A stretch of DNA of 64,000 bases from DATDAH01 sp963823495 (GCA_963823495.1 CAWGLV010000001.1:3224001-3288000); one strand, 5' to 3'. Shown: positions 17,360 through 26,888, counted from the first letter of the stretch. Translations and numbers: made by a program. The notes: generated by a model not told the origin, from the letters alone.

Positions 17360-18673
17360 TCAGCCGGAGGACAACGGGCTCCGGCCGCTGCTGGCGCGCT
17401 CGGCCGCCTCGAGGAGCTCGTCTCGGAAGTCGGGATGGGCGACGCCGGCGAGGGCCTGGCCCCGCTGGTGGACCGTCAGGCCCTGCAACTCGGCCGCTCC
17501 GTACTCGGTGATGACCACATCGACCTGGTGTCGGGGCGTGGTGATGACCGTGCCCGCCTCGAACCAGGGCCGGATGCGGGACTGGACGTGGTCGCCCTGT
17601 CGGAAGGTCGACGGCAGACAGAGCAGGGAGCGGTCCTCCAGCTCCAGTCCGGCGCCGGCGGCGAAGTCCTCCGCTCCGCCGATCCCGGAGTACTGACCCC
17701 CGCCGATCGTGTCGGCCACCGCCTGGCCGTGGATGTCGACCTCCAGGGCGGCGTTGATGTTCACGGCCTGACGGTTCCGGGCGATGACCTCGGGTGAGTT
17801 CACGATGTCCACCGGCAGGAAGACCACCTCCTGGTTGCCGTCCAACCACGAGTAGAGCTCGGTGGTACCGGCGGCGAAGGTGACCACGGAGTACCCGTCG
17901 AACTGGCCCTTTCGATTCGTCACCTTCCCGGCCTGGTGGAGCCGCATCAGGCCGGTCGTGAACATCTCGGAGTGGATGCCGTAGTCGCCACCGTCGCCCT
18001 CGGCCAGCAACGAGGCCACCGTCGAGGGCACCGCGCCGATGCCGGTCTGCAGGGTGGTCCCGTCGGACACGAACGATCGGACGTGGCCGGCGATGGCCGC
18101 GTCGATCTCGGTGGGCGGCGGGTCCTCGAGGATGTAGGGCGCCCGGTCCGACTCGACGAGGACATCGACTTCGTCGACGTGCAGGACATGACGGTGCTCG
18201 CCGAGGCCCGCCGTGCGCGGGAACCGGGGGCTGGCCTCGACGATCACGACCCGAGCGGGATCCGAACCGGCTCGGTGCAACTCCTCGACCGACGCTCCGG
18301 CATGGACCGACAGGCTGAGCCATCCATCGCCGTCGGGCGGCGCCGCCGCCGTCGCCATCACCCGCGGTGCGGTGGCCTCGAGGATCGGCGCGAACCGACG
18401 GAAGTCCGCCGGGGCGAAGCTCAGGTTGGCCCCGACGTCACGCAACATCCGCTCGAGAGGACCGAAGAAGCCGCTCAGGTAGTGCACGTTGGGGTGGTTG
18501 AACACCGCGCTGAACACCGTGAGCAGCGCGCCGTAGACACGGAGGTCCTCCCAGTCGTCCCGATTGCCCATGGCCTCGAGCAGTGCGGCCGGCTGGCCCG
18601 GTCCCAGAGGCATGCCGAAGGAGTCGGTGGGCCGTAGCTCGGCGGCGGCCTCGGCCGCGCTCAAGGTCCTCAT
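17360..18673 (-). CDS. Acetyl-CoA hydrolase/transferase family protein
   Basis: 437 residues from ATG 18673, one base after the stop of the LAL regulator. Family I-like CoA-transferase (Cat1/4-hydroxybutyrate CoA-transferase type): GTTLQTGIGAVPSTVASLL, YGIHSEMFTTGLMRL (with the candidate catalytic Glu in HSEM), INAALEVDIHGQAVAD, GIGGAEDFAAGA, and VITEYGAAELQGLTVHQRG near the C-terminus. Likely transfers CoA between acetyl-CoA and another short acid. Probably controlled by the regulator encoded immediately upstream in the same operon. Confidence 0.88.
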   Translation of the reverse strand: MRTLSAAEAAAELRPTDSFGMPLGPGQPAALLEAMGNRDDWEDLRVYGALLTVFSAVFNHPNVHYLSGFFGPLERMLRDVGANLSFAPADFRRFAPILEATAPRVMATAAAPPDGDGWLSLSVHAGASVEELHRAGSDPARVVIVEASPRFPRTAGLGEHRHVLHVDEVDVLVESDRAPYILEDPPPTEIDAAIAGHVRSFVSDGTTLQTGIGAVPSTVASLLAEGDGGDYGIHSEMFTTGLMRLHQAGKVTNRKGQFDGYSVVTFAAGTTELYSWLDGNQEVVFLPVDIVNSPEVIARNRQAVNINAALEVDIHGQAVADTIGGGQYSGIGGAEDFAAGAGLELEDRSLLCLPSTFRQGDHVQSRIRPWFEAGTVITTPRHQVDVVITEYGAAELQGLTVHQRGQALAGVAHPDFRDELLEAAERASSGRSPLSSG

Positions 18674-18674
18674 G

Positions 18675-21302
18675 TCAGGTCGCTGCCACCAGGATCTCAG
18701 CCAACTCGGCCCGGCTGGAGATGCCGAGCTTCTCGTAGACCCGACCGAGGTGGTTGTCCACCGTGCGGACGGAGACGAACAGCCGGTCGGCGATGTCCTT
18801 GCTGGTGATGCCCCCCGCCGCCAGGACCGCCACCTCCCGCTCGCGCTTGGTGAGGGCCACGGGCTCTTCGGGCAGGGCCAGACCAGGGGTGCGCGCTCCC
18901 TGGCATCCGGCCGCCCAGGCGGTGGCCTTGCGGCTCCAGGCCGTGGCGTCGCGCGCCGCGCCCCGACGCCGGTGCTCGGCCGCCAGCCCGAACGCCGCCT
19001 CGGCCGCCAGGAGGTGGGCGCCCAAGGCATCGAAGGTGTCGGCCGCGGCCCCGAGCACCACCAGGTCGCCCGAGGCCAGGCCTCTGAGGTGGTGCACCCT
19101 CGCGGTGGCGAGCGGTCCCCAGTCACCGGCCGAGGCGTCAGGCAGCCGGGCCAGCGCGGCGTCGGCCCGGTCCAGTCGAGCGAGGTCGTGCAGCATCGTC
19201 ACCATCATCGGCCACTCCCCGCGCTCCTCGGCCAAGCCCACGCCGGACGCGAGGTGGTCGCAGGCATCGGCCACCCGACCCTCGGCCACGGCCAACCAGG
19301 CCCGGGCCCGATGTCGGCTGACGCCGTGGAAGTCGGCCGGATGGCCGATCACGGCCTCCTCCGACAGCGCCGCGTCCGCCGGGCCGACCTCGCCCCTCAT
19401 GGCGTGCGCGAGGGTCAGGCCGAGCAGGCTCCAGCCGAGCGGTCCGTGGTGGTTCACGGACCGGAAGAGACCAGCGGCCTCGGTGAACCAACGGATGGCG
19501 ACGTCGAGTCGGCCCCGCTCGAGGGCCACCAGGCCGCGGGCCTCCGCGAAGAACGCCCATCCGGCGGCGTCGGCGCTCACCAGCGCCTCCTCGTAGCCCG
19601 TGGCCGCCAAGGCGTCGGCCTCCTCGAGGTGGCCGAGCGCGGCGACGGCCAGGGCCTCGGCGACGTGCAGCAGCGAGGGTTCATAGAGCGCGAGCTGGCC
19701 GCCGAGGCGGCTGTAGGCCAGGAGGCCGATCCGCACCGTCTCGGCCGCCTCGTCCGCCCGACCCAGCAGCGGGAGCCCCAGCGAGGTCGCCAGTGCCGCC
19801 TGCACCACCGCCCGGTCATGGGGGAGGTCGAGCAACGCCAGGCCCCCGGCCACCCCTCGCGCCGGATCGTGGGAGGTGACATCGAGCACCGCCTGCAGGG
19901 CATCCAACTCGGCCCGAGGGTCCGGGTCGGTGATGACGCGTCGACCCTGTTCGATCACCGCCAACGCGGCCTCCAGGTCGCCGTCGTGCCAGTAGCGGTT
20001 GTAGACGCGCACGTGGATGAGCAGGGCCCGCTGCCGGTCACCGGTGGCCCCGTCCTCCAAGCCGGCGAGCACGGCCTCGGTCTCGTCGGAGCGCCCGAGG
20101 GAGTAGAGCGAGTCGGCGATGACCTGGCCCGAGGCGAAGGTGGCCTCGATGTCGTGGGCGGCCCGGGCCAGGCGCAGTGCGGTCCGGAGGTCGTGGGCGA
20201 ACCCGGCCTGTCGAGCCGCTTCGATCAGCAACTCCGGTGAGGTGTCGCCGCCTGCCTCGACCCTCCACAGGGCCACCTTCAGCACATCGGTTCGACGCCG
20301 GTTGCGGTGGGACTCCACCGTGTCGGCGAGGAGTCGCTGGACCTCCCGCGCCCGGGTGAGCGGGGTTCGCTCCCGGACCACCTCGCCGTGCACCGGGTGG
20401 GCCAGCGAGGCCTCGAAGCGACGGCCGTCCCGCGCCGTGTGGACCAGTCCCTTTCGTTCGAGCCGGATGAGAGCATCAGAGCCCACGAGACCGGCGAGCA
20501 CGTCGACGCCGAGAGGCGCCCCGAAGGCCACCAGCTCGAGGGTGGCCACCTCGTCGTCGTCCAGACCGGCCAGGCGCTCGCCCACCAGGTCCTGGAGGCG
20601 GGCCGAGGGCGGCAGCCCCCCGACGGTGCGCCAGATCCCGGCGTCCTCGACCAGCGTCCCGGCGTCCACGCCCGCCAGCACCAGCTCACGCAGGTACTGG
20701 AGGTTGCCCTCGCTGGTCTCCCAGAGCTGCTGCAGTGCGGCCCCCTCGATCTGGCCCTCCAGCACCAGCTCCAGCAGCTCCTCGACCTCAGCGCGATCGA
20801 GCGGCCCGACCTCGAGCCGCTCACAGAGGCCGTTCTTCCACACCGACTGCACCGCATCGGGCGCGGGCTCGCCGGTGCGCACACCCGCCACGGCGAAGAT
20901 CGTCCCGGCCCCGACGAGCTGCTGGAAGAGCAGGGCCGACGCGTCATCGAGCCACTGGGCGTCGTCGACGACCAACAACAGCCGCCGCCCGCCGCTGCGC
21001 TGCATGAGGGCCTCGGTGGCCTGGCCCAACATCGCGATCCCCCGCTCGGCGGCGTAGGTCGCCGGTGGGAGGATCGGGGCGAGGGCGCCGAAGGGGATCT
21101 CCCGGGCGGACTGGCTGGCCACCGCCCGTTCGACGTGGAAGCCGGCTGCCGCGCCGTGCTCGGCCACTTCGGCGGCGAGCCGCGTCTTGCCGACACCAGC
21201 CGGTCCGGCGAGGACGACGCCCGAGATGTCATCACGGCGCAGGTCCCGGCGGGCTTGATCGAGGAGGTCGGAACGGCCCACGAGAGGCCATGCGGCGCGC
21301 AT
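18675..21302 (-). CDS. LuxR-family ATP-binding transcriptional regulator (LAL type)
   Basis: 875 residues. N-terminal AAA-like/STAND ATPase: PLVGRSDLLDQAR, Walker A LAGPAGVGKTRLAAE (about residue 30-45) and Walker B LLLVVDDAQWLDD. The long alpha-helical middle is TPR-like (Ala/Leu-rich helices, residues about 330-780). The C-terminal LuxR/GerE helix-turn-helix (about 810-872) reads LTKREREVAVLAAGGITSK, then DIADRLFVSVRTVDNHL. LAL (MalT-type) regulators bind an inducer through the TPR region and activate promoters. The start GAGACT-like box is weak. It precedes the CoA-transferase by one base. Confidence 0.92.
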   Translation of the reverse strand: MRAAWPLVGRSDLLDQARRDLRRDDISGVVLAGPAGVGKTRLAAEVAEHGAAAGFHVERAVASQSAREIPFGALAPILPPATYAAERGIAMLGQATEALMQRSGGRRLLLVVDDAQWLDDASALLFQQLVGAGTIFAVAGVRTGEPAPDAVQSVWKNGLCERLEVGPLDRAEVEELLELVLEGQIEGAALQQLWETSEGNLQYLRELVLAGVDAGTLVEDAGIWRTVGGLPPSARLQDLVGERLAGLDDDEVATLELVAFGAPLGVDVLAGLVGSDALIRLERKGLVHTARDGRRFEASLAHPVHGEVVRERTPLTRAREVQRLLADTVESHRNRRRTDVLKVALWRVEAGGDTSPELLIEAARQAGFAHDLRTALRLARAAHDIEATFASGQVIADSLYSLGRSDETEAVLAGLEDGATGDRQRALLIHVRVYNRYWHDGDLEAALAVIEQGRRVITDPDPRAELDALQAVLDVTSHDPARGVAGGLALLDLPHDRAVVQAALATSLGLPLLGRADEAAETVRIGLLAYSRLGGQLALYEPSLLHVAEALAVAALGHLEEADALAATGYEEALVSADAAGWAFFAEARGLVALERGRLDVAIRWFTEAAGLFRSVNHHGPLGWSLLGLTLAHAMRGEVGPADAALSEEAVIGHPADFHGVSRHRARAWLAVAEGRVADACDHLASGVGLAEERGEWPMMVTMLHDLARLDRADAALARLPDASAGDWGPLATARVHHLRGLASGDLVVLGAAADTFDALGAHLLAAEAAFGLAAEHRRRGAARDATAWSRKATAWAAGCQGARTPGLALPEEPVALTKREREVAVLAAGGITSKDIADRLFVSVRTVDNHLGRVYEKLGISSRAELAEILVAAT

Positions 21303-21434
21303 AGGCGTGGGCAGTCTCGCAGAACCGATCCGGGAGGGGCCAGCCCCTGACCGGGCCGTCCGGACGGCGACGGCTGGCCCCCCGATCCCGGCCGACGCGA
21401 CCCGCGACCCGGAGCCTCGGCCCGGCGAGGGCCC

Positions 21435-21803
21435 TCAGGCCTGCGCGTACAACACGCCGTAGCGGGTGCGGACCGCTTCGTTCTTCGACATCCGGTTGAC
21501 CCAGCCGGCCTGGACCTGACCCCACGTACCGGGAGCGACGCCCTCGGACTCCAGCCACGCCTGCGTCCGGTCGGACCGGCCCAGGTCGTCGCGGGCCAGG
21601 GCCGCGGTGAGCTGGGCGTACCGGTCCAAGGTGATCCCTTCGATGGGCGCCCACACGGGATCGTCCAGGTCGACGGGTCGGAGGCGGACGGCCCTGGCCT
21701 CGCGCCCTGCCCCCGCTCCCTCGGCGGTCGGTGCCGTCGCGGGACCGGCGCCCTCGATCGGCTCCTCGGAGTCCTCGAACACGCCCACGGCCTGTCCCTT
21801 CAT
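21435..21803 (-). CDS. Hypothetical protein
   Basis: 122 residues from ATG 21803 (MKGQAVGVFEDSEEPIEG). The in-frame ATG at 21842 would add a His/Arg-rich stretch that looks non-coding. An acidic/Ala N-terminal half precedes a helical C-terminal half with regularly spaced tryptophans: VWAPIEGITLDRYAQLTAAL, QAWLESEGVAPGTW and VQAGWVNRMSKNEAV. The pattern suggests a small helical domain of unknown role; I cannot assign a family with confidence. A 17-bp palindrome lies 59-75 bases upstream. Confidence 0.6.
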   Translation of the reverse strand: MKGQAVGVFEDSEEPIEGAGPATAPTAEGAGAGREARAVRLRPVDLDDPVWAPIEGITLDRYAQLTAALARDDLGRSDRTQAWLESEGVAPGTWGQVQAGWVNRMSKNEAVRTRYGVLYAQA

Positions 21804-21861
21804 CGCCGGCGGGGCACGACCCCGTCGTCGTCGATGATGCAACCGGCCCCGACCAGGGGCA

Positions 21862-21878
21862 TGAGTAGGGACTACTCA
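21862..21878. promoter_or_regulatory. Perfect 17-bp palindrome, candidate operator
   Basis: TGAGTAGGGACTACTCA: 7-bp arms around GGA, followed by AATT. It lies in the 99-bp gap between the hypothetical gene start (21803) and the MaoC stop (21903). Size and symmetry fit a dimeric helix-turn-helix site, plausibly LuxR-type (inference); the AT-rich flank contrasts with surrounding GC. Confidence 0.45.
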
Positions 21879-21902
21879 ATTCGGCCGCGGCCGGCGCCCG
21901 GG

Positions 21903-22745
21903 TCAGGTCGTGAACTCGCACTTCCCGGCGTCGAGGACGACCCGGCCGTCGTCGCCGGTGGTCTGGAAGACCGCCTCGCCGCCGTCGACCCACATGTTCA
22001 CCGTCAGCGACTCACCCGGGAAGACCGGGGAGGAGAACCGGCCGTCCATCGCGCGGAAGCGGGCGGGATCGCTGTCACAGAGGGTGTGCAGCAGCGCACG
22101 GCCGGTGAACCCGAAGGTGCAGAGGCCGTGCAGGATCGGGCGATCGAATCCGGCCAGTGCGGCGAACTGCGGGTCGGAGTGCAGCGGGTTGCGGTCCCCG
22201 GAGAGACGGTAGATCAGGGCCTGGTCGGGCCGGGTCCGGTAGGTCACCGAGTGGTCCGGCGGCCGCTCCGGCGGCACGTTCTGGGGACCCGACGGCCCCC
22301 GATCGCCGCCGAAGCCCCCTTCGCCCCGGATGAAGGCCGACATCATGGTGTCGAAGAGGGGTTCGCCGCTGGCGGCGTCCTTGGACCTGGTCTCCATCAC
22401 GACCAGGGCGCCCTTGCCCTTGTCGAAGATCCCGGTGATCTCGGTCTGGCTGGACACCGATCCGGCGACCGGGAGGGGCCGGTGCAGGCGCACGCCCTGC
22501 TCGCCGTGCACGAGCATGGCGAAGTTGAACTCGCCGAGGGCGCTCAGCCCGGCGCCGATGGCACCGAGGACCACGGGCATCGTCGGCAGGGCCTTCTGGT
22601 CCACGTCGATGGAGTTCTCGGTGACGAAGGCCAACTCGTCGGTTCCCGCGCCCACACCGAGCGCGTAGAGGATCGCGTCCTTGGAGTCCCAGGAGCTCTC
22701 CGTCGGGTCGCTGACGGCGCCGACGGCGTCGAGGTTGAGGGGCAT
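21903..22745 (-). CDS. MaoC-like double-hot-dog enoyl-CoA hydratase
   Basis: 280 residues from ATG 22745, preceded by AGGAGAG at 8 bases. Two hot-dog repeats: the N-terminal half (SKDAILYALGVGAGTDEL, then PTMPVVLGAI) and the C-terminal half with the R-hydratase-2 motif YRLSGDRNPLHSDPQFA (catalytic Asp/His) and HGLCTFGFTGRALL. This matches eukaryotic MFE-2-like and actinobacterial ChsH/HtdY-type hydratases acting on long-chain or sterol-derived enoyl-CoA. It is directly downstream of an MFE-2-type SDR (11-bp gap), reproducing the dehydrogenase-hydratase pairing as two genes. Confidence 0.9.
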   Translation of the reverse strand: MPLNLDAVGAVSDPTESSWDSKDAILYALGVGAGTDELAFVTENSIDVDQKALPTMPVVLGAIGAGLSALGEFNFAMLVHGEQGVRLHRPLPVAGSVSSQTEITGIFDKGKGALVVMETRSKDAASGEPLFDTMMSAFIRGEGGFGGDRGPSGPQNVPPERPPDHSVTYRTRPDQALIYRLSGDRNPLHSDPQFAALAGFDRPILHGLCTFGFTGRALLHTLCDSDPARFRAMDGRFSSPVFPGESLTVNMWVDGGEAVFQTTGDDGRVVLDAGKCEFTT

Positions 22746-22756
22746 GGTTCGCTCTC

Positions 22757-23659
22757 CTACTTCTTGTCGTTGCCGAACATGTCGGCGTTGGGTCGGGCGC
22801 CGGCCATGAGCTCGGCCACCTTCGCGCCGATCTCGGCGGGATCGTCGGTGGGCTCCACCGACGGGCCCTTGTGCCAACCCTCCGCGACGGCCAGTTCGCG
22901 ACCGGACACCTGGAACACGCGACCCGTCACCGCGGAGGACTCCGGGCCGGCCAGCCAGGTGACGATCGGGGCGATCCAGTGTGGGGCCATGGAGGCCTTC
23001 GTCTCCTCGTCGAGTTGGCCCATCCCGAGATCCTCGGTCATGCGGGTGATGGCCGCGGGAGCGATGGCGTTGCAGGTCACGCCGTAGCGCTCCAGCTCCA
23101 TGGCGGAGATCACGGTGAAGGCGGCGATGCCGGCCTTGGCCGCGCCGTAGTTCGTCTGGCCGACGTTGCCGTAGATGCCCGACGGCGAGGTGGTGTTGAT
23201 GATGCGGGCATCGACGGCCTCGCCGGCCTTGACCCGCTCGCGCCAATGGGCGGCGGCATGGCGGGTGGGCCCGAAGGTGCCCTTGAGGTGCACGGCGATG
23301 ACCGCGTCCCACTCGGCCTCGGCCATGTTCACCAGCATCCGGTCGCGCAGGATCCCGGCGTTGTTCACCAGCACGTCGATGCGTCCGAAGTGGTCGACGG
23401 CCTGCTGGATCATCTTCCCGGAGGCCTCGAAGTCGGCCACATCGGCCCCGTTGGCGATCGCCTCACCGCCCATGGACTCGATCTCGGCCACGACCTGCTG
23501 GGCCGGCGTGGCGTCCTCGCCCTCACCGGTCATGTCCCCACCCAGGTCGTTGACCACGATCTTGGCGCCCTGGGCCGCCAGCATCAGGGCGTATTCCCGC
23601 CCGATGCCCCGTCCGGCGCCGGTGATCACACAGACCCGGCCTTCGCAGATCCCACTCAT
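22757..23659 (-). CDS. Short-chain dehydrogenase, MFE-2 (3-hydroxyacyl-CoA dehydrogenase) type
   Basis: 300 residues from ATG 23659 with GGGGACGAGAG upstream. Rossmann motif VITGAGRGIGREYALMLA, NNAGILRD, catalytic Ser in TTSPSGIYGN and Y-x3-K in TNYGAAKAG. The NDLGGDMTGEGED insert is typical of multifunctional-enzyme type 2 and FabG4-like dehydrogenases that oxidise 3-hydroxyacyl-CoA. Operon with the MaoC hydratase. Long readings upstream of this start run antisense through the VanW gene and are rejected. Confidence 0.92.
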   Translation of the reverse strand: MSGICEGRVCVITGAGRGIGREYALMLAAQGAKIVVNDLGGDMTGEGEDATPAQQVVAEIESMGGEAIANGADVADFEASGKMIQQAVDHFGRIDVLVNNAGILRDRMLVNMAEAEWDAVIAVHLKGTFGPTRHAAAHWRERVKAGEAVDARIINTTSPSGIYGNVGQTNYGAAKAGIAAFTVISAMELERYGVTCNAIAPAAITRMTEDLGMGQLDEETKASMAPHWIAPIVTWLAGPESSAVTGRVFQVSGRELAVAEGWHKGPSVEPTDDPAEIGAKVAELMAGARPNADMFGNDKK

Positions 23660-23788
23660 CTCTCGTCCCCGTTCAGATTCGACGTCTTGGTCACGATTGG
23701 GCCACCGAGTGTCCCACCACGGGGTCGGGACGGGCGAATCTGGGGGTGACATCGGATCTGCGGACGCGCGGGCCACAATGGTCCCGCC

Positions 23789-25450
23789 ATGCGCCGCGTG
23801 TCCCCCCGCAAGGCCATCGCCGTGGTGATCCCCCTCGTGCTGGTGGCCGTCGTCGTCCTCCCCTGGGTGGCCGACGGACGGGTCCACACCGATCAGGTCC
23901 CCCGCAACGTGGTCCTCGACGGTCGGGCCATCGGTGGTTTCGGTGAGGCCGATCTCGCGGCCCGGGTCCAGAACCTCGCGGGGTACTACCCCGACACCCC
24001 CGTCGAGATCCGCTCCGGTGACCGCACCCTGGAGACCACGGTCGGCGAACTGGGGGCCGAGGTCGACCAGGAGGCGACCGTCGCCGCCGCGCTCGACATC
24101 GACCAGGGCCCGGTCGCCTGGGCCCAGCGGCTGTTCGAGGACGAGGTCGCTCCCGTGGCCCTCACCCTGCGACCCAACGAGGTCATCACCGCCCTCGGGG
24201 AGCTCGAGGGCTCGGCCCGCACCAGCCCCATCGAGCCCCTGATCCAGCACTCCGGGTTCGGCTTCGCCGTGGTCCCCGGAGCGGCCGGCCGAGGCATCCC
24301 CGCCCGCGAGGTCATCGACCAGGTCGTCCAGGGCGCCGCAACGGGCGACGAGCCGATCGTGGTGGAGGCCGAGTCCGCCGACATCCCGCCGCGCTTCGAG
24401 GACAGCGAGGCCGAGGCACTGGCGGAGGAGGCCAACACCCTCACCGAGAACGGCATCACCATCACTGCCGGCGGGGGGTCCGCCGAGGTCGCCCCCGAGA
24501 CACTGGGCCCCTGGGTCACCTCCCGGGCCGGCCAGAACCGCCTGCGCCTGGTGCTGGACCGCGAGCAGGTCGGCGAGGACCTCCCATCGCTCCTGCCCGA
24601 CGTCGGCCAGTCCCCGGCCGCGGCGAGCTTCCGGGTCGCGAACGGACGCCCCATGGTCGTGGCGGGACGCCCCGGAACCGGCTGCTGTGCCCCCGGCTCG
24701 GCCCAGCGCGTCATCACCGCGCTCCGGGAGGGCCGGGAGTCGGTGAACCTCGAGCTGACCCGGATCACCCCCGAACGCGACGTCGAGTGGGCCCGCAGCC
24801 TGGGGATCGTGGAGGAGATCAGCCTCCCCGACCAGGAACCCTGCACGTCCTACTCCGCCGAGGGCTGTCGGAGGACCACGCACCACGACTGCTGTGAGAG
24901 CCGGGTGACCAACATCCAGCGCATGGCCGACATCGTCCGCGGCTACATCATCCCCCCGGACGGCGGCCACTTCTCCATCAACGAGGTCGTCGGGCCCCGC
25001 ACCGTCGCGAACGGCTTCGTGGAGGCCGGCGCCATCGAGAACGGCGAACACGTCACCTCCGTCGGCGGCGGAGTGTCCCAGTTCGCCACCACGAGCTTCA
25101 ACGCCGCCTTCTTCGCCGGCCTCGACATCCCCAACTACCAGTTCCACACCGAGCACCTGAGCCGCTATCCGTTCGGTCGCGAGTCGACGGTGTCGTACCC
25201 GGCACCGGAGTTCCGCATCGTGAACAACACGCCCTACGGCGTGCTGATGTGGCCGACCTACACCGACACCAGCATCACCATGCACCTCTACTCGACCCGG
25301 TTCGCGACCGGAGCCCAGACGGCCCAGAGCACCGGCACGAACGGCAGTTGCACCACGGTCAACACGACCCGGACGCGGACCTACGTGGACGGTCACACCG
25401 AGACCGACACCTTCAGCGGCTACTACCGCAACGCGGGTCCGACCTGCTGA
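23789..25450 (+). CDS. VanW family protein (YoaR-like, peptidoglycan-binding-like)
   Basis: 553 residues. One N-terminal membrane segment (IAVVIPLVLVAVVVLPWVA), then extracytoplasmic repeats of the PG_binding_4 type (TPVEIRSGDRTLETTVGELG; ITAGGGSAEVAPETLGPW), then a VanW domain from about residue 370: RVTNIQRMADIVRGYIIPP, GGHFSINEVVGPRT, VTSVGGGVSQFATTSFNAAF and HTEHLSRYPFGRE. Unusual cysteines precede the VanW domain (TGCCAPG; CTSYSAEGC; HHDCCE), suggesting a disulfide-knotted insert. VanW proteins are associated with cell-wall functions, but their chemistry is not established. CACAAT ends 9 bases before the ATG. Confidence 0.88.
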   Translation: MRRVSPRKAIAVVIPLVLVAVVVLPWVADGRVHTDQVPRNVVLDGRAIGGFGEADLAARVQNLAGYYPDTPVEIRSGDRTLETTVGELGAEVDQEATVAAALDIDQGPVAWAQRLFEDEVAPVALTLRPNEVITALGELEGSARTSPIEPLIQHSGFGFAVVPGAAGRGIPAREVIDQVVQGAATGDEPIVVEAESADIPPRFEDSEAEALAEEANTLTENGITITAGGGSAEVAPETLGPWVTSRAGQNRLRLVLDREQVGEDLPSLLPDVGQSPAAASFRVANGRPMVVAGRPGTGCCAPGSAQRVITALREGRESVNLELTRITPERDVEWARSLGIVEEISLPDQEPCTSYSAEGCRRTTHHDCCESRVTNIQRMADIVRGYIIPPDGGHFSINEVVGPRTVANGFVEAGAIENGEHVTSVGGGVSQFATTSFNAAFFAGLDIPNYQFHTEHLSRYPFGRESTVSYPAPEFRIVNNTPYGVLMWPTYTDTSITMHLYSTRFATGAQTAQSTGTNGSCTTVNTTRTRTYVDGHTETDTFSGYYRNAGPTC

Positions 25451-25487
25451 GGGTGACTCCGGTCCCCGTTCGGGGTGTACTAGGGGC

Positions 25488-26888
25488 GTGACCGACGAGC
25501 ACCTGGACTTCCAGCCCCGCATGAGCGACGCCGACAAGCTCATGTGGACCATCGAGCGGGACCCGCTCCTGCGGAGCACGATCACCTCGGTGGTGGTGCT
25601 CGACGAGGCCCCGGATCATGCCCGCCTCCGGGACAAGCTGGACCGGGCCAGCCGTTCGGTGGTGCGCCTGCGCCAACGGGTGATCGGCAACGCCCTGTCG
25701 TTCTCCCCGCCCCGCTGGGAGGTCGACCCCAACTTCGACCTCGACTACCACCTGCGCTTCATCGGCGCCGCCAACGGTGGCACCCTGCGGGACCTCTTCG
25801 ACGTCGCCGAGCCCATCGGCATGCAGGCCTTCGACCGGGCCCGGCCCCTCTGGGAGTTCACCATCGTCGAAGGCCTCGAGGACGGGCGGGCGGGCCTGAT
25901 CATGAAGGTCCACCACGCCGTCACCGACGGCGTGGGCGGGGTCAAGCTCATGCTCGAGACCTTCGACGCCGAGAGCGATCCCGGCGACCCCGGCGACCTG
26001 CCCGAGGCCCCACCGGTCCACGTGATGAACCAGGTCGAACGGTTCTGGGACGCCCTGGCCCACGAGCAGCGGCGAGCGATGGGCATCGCCCGGCGCTCCC
26101 TCGGCCACCTCCCCCAGGCGGCGATGGGCGCAGCCGCCGATCCGGTGGGGGTCGGGGTCCGGGTGGGTGAGACGGTCAGCTCCGCCGCCCGCCTCCTCGC
26201 CCCCGCCAGCGCGCCCCTGTCACCGTTGATGACCGGGCGTTCCCTGTCGGTCCAGTTCCACACCCTGACCGTGCCCCTGGCCGAGATGAAGTCAGCGGGC
26301 CGACGAGCGGGGGGCAAGCTCAACGACGCCTTCGTCGCGGCCATCGCCGCGGGCTGGAGCCGCTACCACGACCGGCACGGCCAGCCGGCCGGCGCCCTGC
26401 GCATGTCGATGCCGATCAACGTCCGCACGGAGGCCACCGAGAACGTGGCCGGCAACCAGTTCGCCCCGGCCCGCTTCGCGGTTCCGCTGACGGTGGTCGA
26501 CCCGGTGCACCGGATGAAGGTCGTACGGGACCTGGTCCTCCGGGCCCGGGCGGAGCCCGCACTGGCCCTCACCGAGCCGCTGGCCAACGTGCTCAACCGG
26601 CTCCACCCCGATGTGACCACCGGCATCTTCGGCTCGATGCTGCGAGGGGTGGACTTCGTGACCTCCAACATCCCCGGGCCCCCCTTCCCCCTCTACCTGG
26701 CGGGCGCCCGCGTCGACAGCCAGTTCGCGTTCGGCCCGTTGGCCGCGGCGGCGGCCAACGTCACCCTCATGAGCTACGTGGACGACCTCAACATCGGGTT
26801 CAACACCGATCCCGCCGCCGTCCCGGACCCCGAAGCCCTCCTGGAGAGCATGCAGGAGGGCTTCGACGAGATCCTCAAGTGCTCGTGA
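25488..26888 (+). CDS. Wax ester synthase/diacylglycerol acyltransferase (WS/DGAT) family
   Basis: 466 residues from GTG 25488. The catalytic motif HHAVTDGVGG (HHxxxDG) is at about residue 140. Other family blocks are MSDADKLMWTIERDP at the N-terminus, NFDLDYHLRF, RPLWEFTIVEGLEDGR, GKLNDAFVAAIAAGW, RMSMPINVR and DFVTSNIPGPPFPLYLAGA near the C-terminus. The enzyme esterifies acyl-CoA with long alcohols or diacylglycerol to make storage lipid at the membrane surface. A second, diverged copy is at 37118. A minisatellite follows after the stop. Confidence 0.92.
   Translation: MTDEHLDFQPRMSDADKLMWTIERDPLLRSTITSVVVLDEAPDHARLRDKLDRASRSVVRLRQRVIGNALSFSPPRWEVDPNFDLDYHLRFIGAANGGTLRDLFDVAEPIGMQAFDRARPLWEFTIVEGLEDGRAGLIMKVHHAVTDGVGGVKLMLETFDAESDPGDPGDLPEAPPVHVMNQVERFWDALAHEQRRAMGIARRSLGHLPQAAMGAAADPVGVGVRVGETVSSAARLLAPASAPLSPLMTGRSLSVQFHTLTVPLAEMKSAGRRAGGKLNDAFVAAIAAGWSRYHDRHGQPAGALRMSMPINVRTEATENVAGNQFAPARFAVPLTVVDPVHRMKVVRDLVLRARAEPALALTEPLANVLNRLHPDVTTGIFGSMLRGVDFVTSNIPGPPFPLYLAGARVDSQFAFGPLAAAAANVTLMSYVDDLNIGFNTDPAAVPDPEALLESMQEGFDEILKCS

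Noticed and set aside
23660..25585. N-terminal extension of the SDR at 22757 (frame open to 25585)
   Set aside because: It is antisense to the VanW gene; the real protein starts at ATG 23659 with a ribosome site and the family-typical N-terminus.
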